Shown: one piece after another, positions 58,762 to 64,000 of the stretch
Layout of the letters: each line of letters begins with the position of its first letter
Numbering within the stretch: the first letter of the stretch is position 1
The notes under the pieces: model-generated
What the model was told of the DNA's origin: nothing
The model's input: the letters and a program-made list of their open reading frames with translations, nothing else
The model's database searches: none
Program-made: the position numbers and the translations under genes
Assembly: GCA_902500785.1 (NCBI GenBank)
Contig: CABVRW010000007.1
Coordinates: 38,438 to 102,437, forward strand
Source of the DNA: an uncultured Nitrospira sp.
GTDB taxonomy: Bacteria; Nitrospirota; Nitrospiria; Nitrospirales; Nitrospiraceae
DNA length: 64,000 bases
Direction: 5' to 3'

Positions 58762-59793
58762 ATGACCATGATCGCCTCTATGGAATCACATGTCGCGGCT
58801 GTGCTTCAGGACGGAGTGCTGAATGTCCGCAAGGAAGCCGGGTGGACGTCGCATGATGTGGTGGCGCGCATTCGCAGGACATTGCGCGGAATAAAATTGG
58901 GCCATGCCGGAACGTTAGATCCCGCCGCGACCGGCGTCTTGCCGTTGCTTGTGGGGCGCGGGACGCGTATCGCTGAATATTTGTTGGAATGGGACAAGAC
59001 CTATCTCGCAGGATTGCGCCTCGGTGAAACGACCGATACGCAAGATGCCACGGGAACGGTGCTCCGGCGCTTGCCGATTGAATCGTTGACCGAAGCCCGT
59101 ATCCGTGAGGTCGTGGCAGGGTTTGAGGGGCGCATTCAGCAAGTTCCGCCCATGTACTCAGCGGTCAAGGTCGGGGGAGTCCCGTTATATAAAGCCGCGC
59201 GCGCCGGCCGCGAAGTGTCCCGGAAAGCTCGTGAAGTGACCGTGTTTCGTCTCGAGATTGCGGACATTCAGATTCCAGAGGTGACGCTCCGCGTGGCCTG
59301 CTCCAAGGGCACGTATATTAGAACGCTCTGTGCGGATATCGGGGACAAGCTGGGGGTCGGCGGTCACATGGCAACGCTGATCCGCGAACGCGTGGGTCCG
59401 TTGACCGTGGAGCAGGCGTTGACGGTTGATGAAGTCGAATCACGGCTTGAGCAGGGAACGCTCGCGGCGTCGATGTTGACGTTGGACGAGGCACTGGTCG
59501 GACTTCCGGGCTGCACTGTGGGAGCGGAAACAGCCAGACGGGTTCTGCATGGTATGCCGGTTTCTGGTTCAGATGTTCTGGCCTGGCACGGTCTGCCGTC
59601 TGTTTTTCCTGAGGGGGCGAATCGAGCTATCCGTATCAAGGATGGTTCGGGGCGTCTATTGGCCATCGGTACCATGCCGGTCGACATGGATATCCTGGCG
59701 CAGGGCGTGAGTGAGCGGCCGATCGCTGTGTCGAAGGTGTTGATCACAGAAGCATCACCGGGTGGTAGTATCGCGAACTCAATAGAGGAGTAG
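58762..59793 (+). CDS. truB: tRNA pseudouridine(55) synthase
   Basis: A 343-residue enzyme that makes pseudouridine 55 in the T loop of tRNAs. Catalytic Asp in KLGHAGTLDPAATGVLPLLVG near residues 46-66; TDTQDATG, QVPPMYSAVKVGG and KGTYIRTLCADIG motifs follow. A C-terminal PUA domain is present (VGAETARRVLHG..., GRLLAIGTM). ATG 58762 is used; the true start may be the ATG at 58780. It starts three bases after rbfA and ends six bases before rpsO. Confidence 0.96.
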   Translation: MTMIASMESHVAAVLQDGVLNVRKEAGWTSHDVVARIRRTLRGIKLGHAGTLDPAATGVLPLLVGRGTRIAEYLLEWDKTYLAGLRLGETTDTQDATGTVLRRLPIESLTEARIREVVAGFEGRIQQVPPMYSAVKVGGVPLYKAARAGREVSRKAREVTVFRLEIADIQIPEVTLRVACSKGTYIRTLCADIGDKLGVGGHMATLIRERVGPLTVEQALTVDEVESRLEQGTLAASMLTLDEALVGLPGCTVGAETARRVLHGMPVSGSDVLAWHGLPSVFPEGANRAIRIKDGSGRLLAIGTMPVDMDILAQGVSERPIAVSKVLITEASPGGSIANSIEE

Positions 59794-59799
59794 AGACGC

Positions 59800-60069
59800 A
59801 TGGCACTGGTAAAAGAAGTGAAGACGGAATTGGTGAAGAGTTTTCAGCAGCATGACAAGGACACCGGATCGCCGGAAGTACAAATCGCCATCCTGACGAA
59901 CCGGATTACGTATTTGACAGAACATTTTAAGTTGCACAAGAAGGACCACCATTCCCGGCGCGGCCTATTGACGTTGGTCGGCCGACGTCGACGACTGCTG
60001 GACTATCTCCGGCATATCGAAGAAGGGCGGTATCGCGCCATCCTGGAACGGTTAGGTATTCGTAAATAG
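59800..60069 (+). CDS. rpsO: 30S ribosomal protein S15
   Basis: An 89-residue protein, standard length. Motifs: [40 protein letters not shown] and [10 protein letters not shown]15 nucleates the central domain of 16S rRNA. A GAGGAG Shine-Dalgarno overlaps the truB end. In many bacteria rpsO and pnp are co-transcribed with processing in between, and the hairpin at 60084-60111 fits that. Confidence 0.97.
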   Translation: MALVKEVKTELVKSFQQHDKDTGSPEVQIAILTNRITYLTEHFKLHKKDHHSRRGLLTLVGRRRRLLDYLRHIEEGRYRAILERLGIRK

Positions 60070-60083
60070 TCGTGTGAGCGAGT

Positions 60084-60111
60084 CGGCCGCCACCATCGCG
60101 CGTGGCGGTCG
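60084..60111 (+). terminator. Hairpin between rpsO and pnp
   Basis: CGGCCGCCAC (60084-60093) pairs with GTGGCGGTCG (60102-60111) over 10 bp with one G-U pair and an eight-base loop. No T-run follows. It lies 14 bases after the rpsO stop and is a probable attenuator or RNase processing stem, as known at the rpsO-pnp junction in E. coli. The remaining leader to pnp (60112-60259) has no clear promoter. Confidence 0.55.
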
Positions 60112-60259
60112 AACTATTGTCCCCGCAGGTGAACACTGAAACAAGTTCAAAGATACGGTCGACGTGTATTAGAGAGTCAAGGGCTGTCGTAGGATGTATG
60201 GCATGCCGATTGAACTTGTTTCTGTGGGCATCTGTGGGATTTAACGGAGGAGACCATAG

Positions 60260-62377
60260 ATGAAACATGTTGTAGATATCGAGTTGGCAGGTCGCCGCTT
60301 GACGCTGGAGACCGGTCGTATCGCGAAACAGGCGGACGGCGCTATCTGGGCCACGTACGGCGACACCGTAGTGCTTGCGACGGCGGTGGCGTCACAAAAT
60401 GTCAAACCGGGAATAGATTTTCTGCCGCTGACGGTGGATTACCAGGAAAAGACCTACGCGGCGGGCAAAATTCCCGGCGGCTATTTTAAGCGGGAAGGCC
60501 GTCCTTCGGAGCGAGAAGTGCTCACCAGCCGGCTGATTGATCGACCGCTTCGTCCGCTGTTCCCTGAAGGCTATTACTTCGAGACCCAAGTCATTGCTTC
60601 GGTGTTGTCTGCGGACAAGTCTGGAGTGTCGGATGTCATCGGCATCATCGCCGCATCCGCAGCGTTGGCGGTGTCGTCGATTCCGTTCAATGGACCGATC
60701 GCCGGCGTCAAAATCGGTCGAGTGAACGGACAGTTCGTGGTGAACCCCGATCTGGAAGCGTTGGAAACCAGCGATCTCCATCTCGTGGTGGCGGGGACGG
60801 CCGACGCGGTGATGATGGTCGAAGCCGGGGCCAATGAATTGCCGGAAGCCACCATGTTGGAAGCGATTGAGTTGGCGCACAGCGAGATCAAGAAAATCGT
60901 CGCGAAGATCGAGGAATTGCGCACGTTGGTCGGAAAGCAGAAGCGGACCGTGGTGCAGGAGCCGATCGATGCTGCGTTGACCGAGCAGGTGCGTGCGTTG
61001 GTGGCCGGTCCGATTCGCGAAGCCATCCTTATTCCGAATAAGAGTGCGCGACAAGAACGCTTGGATCAGGTGTTGGCCGAAACGGTTGCCAAACTCAAGT
61101 CGGACGAGCCGAATCGGGATCGGCATGTAAAGGTCATTTTTCATGGTTTGGAGTATACCGAAGTTCGCAATATGATTCTCGAAAAGCGGGTACGTGCCGA
61201 TGGGCGCGGTCCGGCAGACATTCGTCCGATCACCTGCGAAGTGGGTGTGCTGCCCCGTGCGCACGGATCCGCGGTTTTCACCCGTGGAGAAACGCAGAGT
61301 TTGGCGGTGGTAACGCTGGGTACGACCGACGATGAACAGCGTATCGATGCCTTGGAGGGCGAGTATATGCGCTCCTTCATGTTGCATTACAATTTTCCGC
61401 CCTTCAGCGTTGGGGAGGCTCGGCCGCTTCGGTCGCCGGGTCGCCGCGAGGTCGGACATGGGGCCCTCGCGGAGCGAGCGCTTAAATCAATCCTCCCCGG
61501 CAAGGACAAATTTCCCTATACGGTACGGATTGTTTCGGAGATCCTGGAGTCGAATGGATCCTCTTCAATGGCGACGGTGTGCGGCGGTACCTTAGCGTTG
61601 TTGGATGCAGGCGTTCCGATCAAGGAGCCGGTGGCAGGTATCGCAATGGGGTTGATCAAAGAAGGTGACCAGGTGTTGGTCCTGTCCGATATTCTCGGGT
61701 TGGAGGACCACTTGGGCGACATGGATTTCAAAGTGACGGGAACGAAGAACGGGGTTACCGCACTGCAGATGGACATCAAGATCGGCGGGATCACCTCCGA
61801 TCTGATGCGTGAAGCGCTGGCTCAAGCGAAAGCGGGCAGGTTGCACATCCTGGGATGCATGGCCCAGGCATTGACGGCTCCGCGGACCAAGCTGTCGGCC
61901 TTTGCCCCGCGCATTTTTCCATTGAAGATCAAGCAGGACAAGATTCGCGACGTCATCGGTCCGGGTGGCAAGATGATCCGCAGTATCATTGCGGAGACCG
62001 GCGTGAAGATTAACGTCGAAGACACTGGTGATGTGACAATTGCGTCCTCGGACGAAGCGTCGGCGCAGAAGGCCATCGATATGATCAAGCGTCTGACCGA
62101 GGAGGTTGAGGTCGGGAAGATTTACCTTGGGACCGTCCGGAAGATCATGGATTTCGGCGCGTTTGTCGAGGTGCTTCCTGGCACAGATGGGTTGGTGCAC
62201 ATCTCACAGCTGGCCCACCATCGCGTCAAGGCGGTTACCGACGAGGTGTCCGAAGGCGACCAGGTCATGGTGAAGGTCCTGGAAATTGATAAGCAAGGCA
62301 AGATTCGCCTAAGCCGGAAGGAGGCCATGCCGGCGCCAGCGGGTTCTCCTGCTACCGAACCAACGCCTGCTGGATAA
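60260..62377 (+). CDS. pnp: Polyribonucleotide nucleotidyltransferase (PNPase)
   Basis: A 705-residue 3'-5' phosphorolytic exoribonuclease of the degradosome. Two RNase PH domains flank a helical domain (first: GGYFKREGRPSEREVLTSRLIDRPLRPLFP; second: RADGRGPADIRPITCEVGVLPRAHGSAVFTRGETQSLAV, with HYNFPPFSVGE and GRREVGHGALAERAL). KH domain KIRDVIGPGGKMIRSII near residue 556, S1 domain VEVGKIYLGTVRKIMDFGAFVEV near 615. Complete. GGAGGAGACC precedes the ATG. The M16 peptidase TTG start directly adjoins its stop. Confidence 0.97.
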   Translation: MKHVVDIELAGRRLTLETGRIAKQADGAIWATYGDTVVLATAVASQNVKPGIDFLPLTVDYQEKTYAAGKIPGGYFKREGRPSEREVLTSRLIDRPLRPLFPEGYYFETQVIASVLSADKSGVSDVIGIIAASAALAVSSIPFNGPIAGVKIGRVNGQFVVNPDLEALETSDLHLVVAGTADAVMMVEAGANELPEATMLEAIELAHSEIKKIVAKIEELRTLVGKQKRTVVQEPIDAALTEQVRALVAGPIREAILIPNKSARQERLDQVLAETVAKLKSDEPNRDRHVKVIFHGLEYTEVRNMILEKRVRADGRGPADIRPITCEVGVLPRAHGSAVFTRGETQSLAVVTLGTTDDEQRIDALEGEYMRSFMLHYNFPPFSVGEARPLRSPGRREVGHGALAERALKSILPGKDKFPYTVRIVSEILESNGSSSMATVCGGTLALLDAGVPIKEPVAGIAMGLIKEGDQVLVLSDILGLEDHLGDMDFKVTGTKNGVTALQMDIKIGGITSDLMREALAQAKAGRLHILGCMAQALTAPRTKLSAFAPRIFPLKIKQDKIRDVIGPGGKMIRSIIAETGVKINVEDTGDVTIASSDEASAQKAIDMIKRLTEEVEVGKIYLGTVRKIMDFGAFVEVLPGTDGLVHISQLAHHRVKAVTDEVSEGDQVMVKVLEIDKQGKIRLSRKEAMPAPAGSPATEPTPAG

Positions 62378-63637
62378 TTGATCGTGTATCGCAAGATCGT
62401 TCTCGACAACCGGTTGCGCATTGTGGCCGAACTGCTTCCGACGTTGAAGTCCGTCACGATCGGGATTTGGGTCAACGTCGGGTCTCGGGATGAACAGCCT
62501 GGGGAAGAGGGCCTGTCTCACTTTCTGGAGCATATGTTCTTCAAGGGGACGCGCAGCCGGACGGCCACGCAGATTTCCCGTGAGATTGATGCGCTGGGAG
62601 GTGAGATGAATGCGTTCACCACCCGAGAAACGACGACCTTTTATGTGAAGGTGCTGGACCAGCAGTTGGAAGCAGCCTTGGAACTTCTCTCGGATCTATT
62701 CTATCGCTCCCGGTTTGAGTCGAAAGAGGTCGAAAAAGAAAAACAGGTGGTGCTTGAAGAGATTCGGATGGTTCAGGATGATCCGGAAGATCTGGTTCAA
62801 GAGCTCCATATGAAGCACACGCTCGGAAGCCATCCGTTGGGCAGGCCTATCCTGGGTCAGGCTCCGAGAATCCAGGCCCTGGGTAGAAATGATTTGGTGT
62901 CCTACGTGGGCTCTCATTATGATCCAGAGCGCACCGTGGTCGCCGTCGCAGGAAATTTTACGTGGAGACGCCTGGAGCAGCTGCTGGCACGCTATTTTTC
63001 CGACTCTCACAAGGGCATGGCGACTCGGATGACTCGCCGTCCGCCTGAAGTCCGTGGCGGTGTGTTGGTGAAGCGCAAAGCACTGGAGCAGGTCCATCTT
63101 TGTTTGGGTCTGCAGGGGCTGAGTGCCGGGCACAAGGATCGATATGCGGCGCATGTGTTGAATGGGGTCTTGGGTGGAAGCGTGAGTTCTCGCCTGTTTC
63201 AGGAGGTGCGGGAAAAGCGCGGCCTTGTGTATTCAATTTATTCCTTCCTCTCCACTTACTCCGATGGAGGCATGACCACCGTGTATGCGGGCACGCGTCC
63301 GAAAGAGGTTGAGCGTGTGGTGGAGGTCGTCTGTCGGGAACTGAAGAAGCTACGTACGCATGGGATCGATGCGAAGGACCTGGCCCGAGTCAAGAACCAA
63401 ATGAAGGGCAGCCTGATGCTTAGCCTTGAGAGTTCGCACAGTCGGATGAGCAAGCTGGCGAAGGATGAACTAACGCAAGGCAGCCACGTCTCGCTTGAAC
63501 AGATGATCGGGGAAATAGATCGCGTGACGACCGATCAGGTGTATCGCGTGGCGCAATGTTTATTGGATCTGCGCTGTCTTTCGATTACGGCCCTCGGTCC
63601 GATCCCAACCAATGGTTTGCAGGCGTTTGCTTCATAA
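62378..63637 (+). CDS. M16 (insulinase-type) zinc peptidase
   Basis: A 419-residue processing-peptidase-like protein. The inverted zinc motif HFLEH occurs near residue 48 (LSHFLEHMFFKGT), with the downstream Glu in the EKEKQVVLEEI segment near residue 125. LVYSIYSFLSTYSDGGMTTVYAG near residue 285 is also typical. It has the usual two-domain beta/alpha structure; no signal peptide. TTG 62378 abuts the pnp stop, and GTG 62384 is an alternative start. This pnp-M16 pairing is common in many phyla. Confidence 0.93.
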   Translation: MIVYRKIVLDNRLRIVAELLPTLKSVTIGIWVNVGSRDEQPGEEGLSHFLEHMFFKGTRSRTATQISREIDALGGEMNAFTTRETTTFYVKVLDQQLEAALELLSDLFYRSRFESKEVEKEKQVVLEEIRMVQDDPEDLVQELHMKHTLGSHPLGRPILGQAPRIQALGRNDLVSYVGSHYDPERTVVAVAGNFTWRRLEQLLARYFSDSHKGMATRMTRRPPEVRGGVLVKRKALEQVHLCLGLQGLSAGHKDRYAAHVLNGVLGGSVSSRLFQEVREKRGLVYSIYSFLSTYSDGGMTTVYAGTRPKEVERVVEVVCRELKKLRTHGIDAKDLARVKNQMKGSLMLSLESSHSRMSKLAKDELTQGSHVSLEQMIGEIDRVTTDQVYRVAQCLLDLRCLSITALGPIPTNGLQAFAS

Positions 63638-64000
63638 TTGGTCACAGGCATCCGGGTTCGGTAAGGACGTGGCCATGGCTCACCGAATAAAACTCGCTGG
63701 CGATGTCAGGCTGCTGACAGGGCTAACAAATTGATACGCTTGGGATTTATCGATGAGACTCATGGTCGAATTTGGGCAAAACATTTTCTTGACACGTTTC
63801 GTGGATTTAAGTACCATGGCGGCGTTTTCATCCTATACGTTTGAATTTATTTCGACTGCATTACAGGGGAAGGTAAGCAGAGTGAAAGGGGGTGTCTGTC
63901 GCACTTCCTCCTGCTAGCGCGTTCTCTGGGTTTTCGTTTTTCTGAACTCTTTTTTTGGATACTGTGATTCAACGGTTCTCTGGTCATCATTTTTCCAAGG
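63638..64000 (+). other. 363-base intergenic region with a candidate promoter
   Basis: No complete gene. TTGACA at 63789-63794 with 17 bases to TACCAT (63812-63817) is a reasonable promoter; the next gene is beyond the window. A GTG at 63964 (or TTG at 63955) opens a frame that runs off the edge, but the piece is too short to identify. No terminator is clear behind the M16 gene. Confidence 0.4.

Noticed and set aside
1..64000. tRNA, rRNA, CRISPR array, insertion sequence or prophage
   Set aside because: I looked for T-loop-like GTTCRA motifs in gaps, regularly spaced repeats, transposase and integrase motifs, and found none that holds up.

Overview
This is about 64 kb of GC-rich bacterial chromosome with dense, mostly single-copy genes. 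The gene mix suggests Nitrospira (phylum Nitrospirota): tandem PBS-lyase HEAT-repeat genes, several DsrE/TusA sulfur-relay proteins, a small exported cupredoxin, a dicluster ferredoxin with an acidic insert, TRL and DUF3015 envelope proteins, and mosaic intergenic inverted repeats. No 16S rRNA or diagnostic nitrite-oxidation gene is present, so the genus is an inference. I found no rRNA, tRNA, CRISPR array, prophage or insertion sequence. 

Left part (1-13.6 kb): the 3' end of an amidohydrolase, an AIM24 protein, an M48 membrane protease and a YfcE phosphodiesterase, then a run of envelope genes (DUF3015, DUF4105, TRL lipoprotein, outer-membrane barrel, alpha/beta hydrolase, MlaA). These are followed by the minus-strand threonine-to-glycine operon tdh-kbl, then a TonB/TolA-like exported protein and a YceI protein. 

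Middle part (13.9-39 kb): two formylglycine-enzyme-like (SUMF1) proteins that lack the catalytic cysteines flank a uroporphyrinogen-III synthase-like gene. Next come a VOC protein, a metallo-beta-lactamase-fold protein, a UDP-glucuronate epimerase, a polysaccharide deacetylase, a CPA2 antiporter and a Rieske oxygenase. A sulfur-relay pair (DsrE-TusA), formimidoyltransferase-cyclodeaminase, rpsU and nth follow. A second DsrE/TlpA group, polA with a dead proofreading domain, a zinicin-like protease, a truncated lipoprotein gene, an alpha/beta-hydrolase-like protein without a nucleophile, and two LPP20-like exported proteins complete the section. 

Right-middle part (39-51.3 kb): a plus-strand block made of a degenerate alkaline-phosphatase-fold protein, a small exported protein and five consecutive HEAT-repeat genes. 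This is the most unusual part of the window. It is followed by UDP-glucose dehydrogenase, a CBS protein, a membrane-fused spermidine-synthase-like protein, the cupredoxin and the ferredoxin. 

Right end (51.5-64 kb): DUF192, Rieske ferredoxin, chagasin-like inhibitor and class IV aminotransferase genes. After them comes the conserved transcription/translation block rimP-nusA-infB-ylxP-rbfA-truB-rpsO-pnp and an M16 peptidase. The last 363 bases hold no complete gene but contain a candidate promoter.
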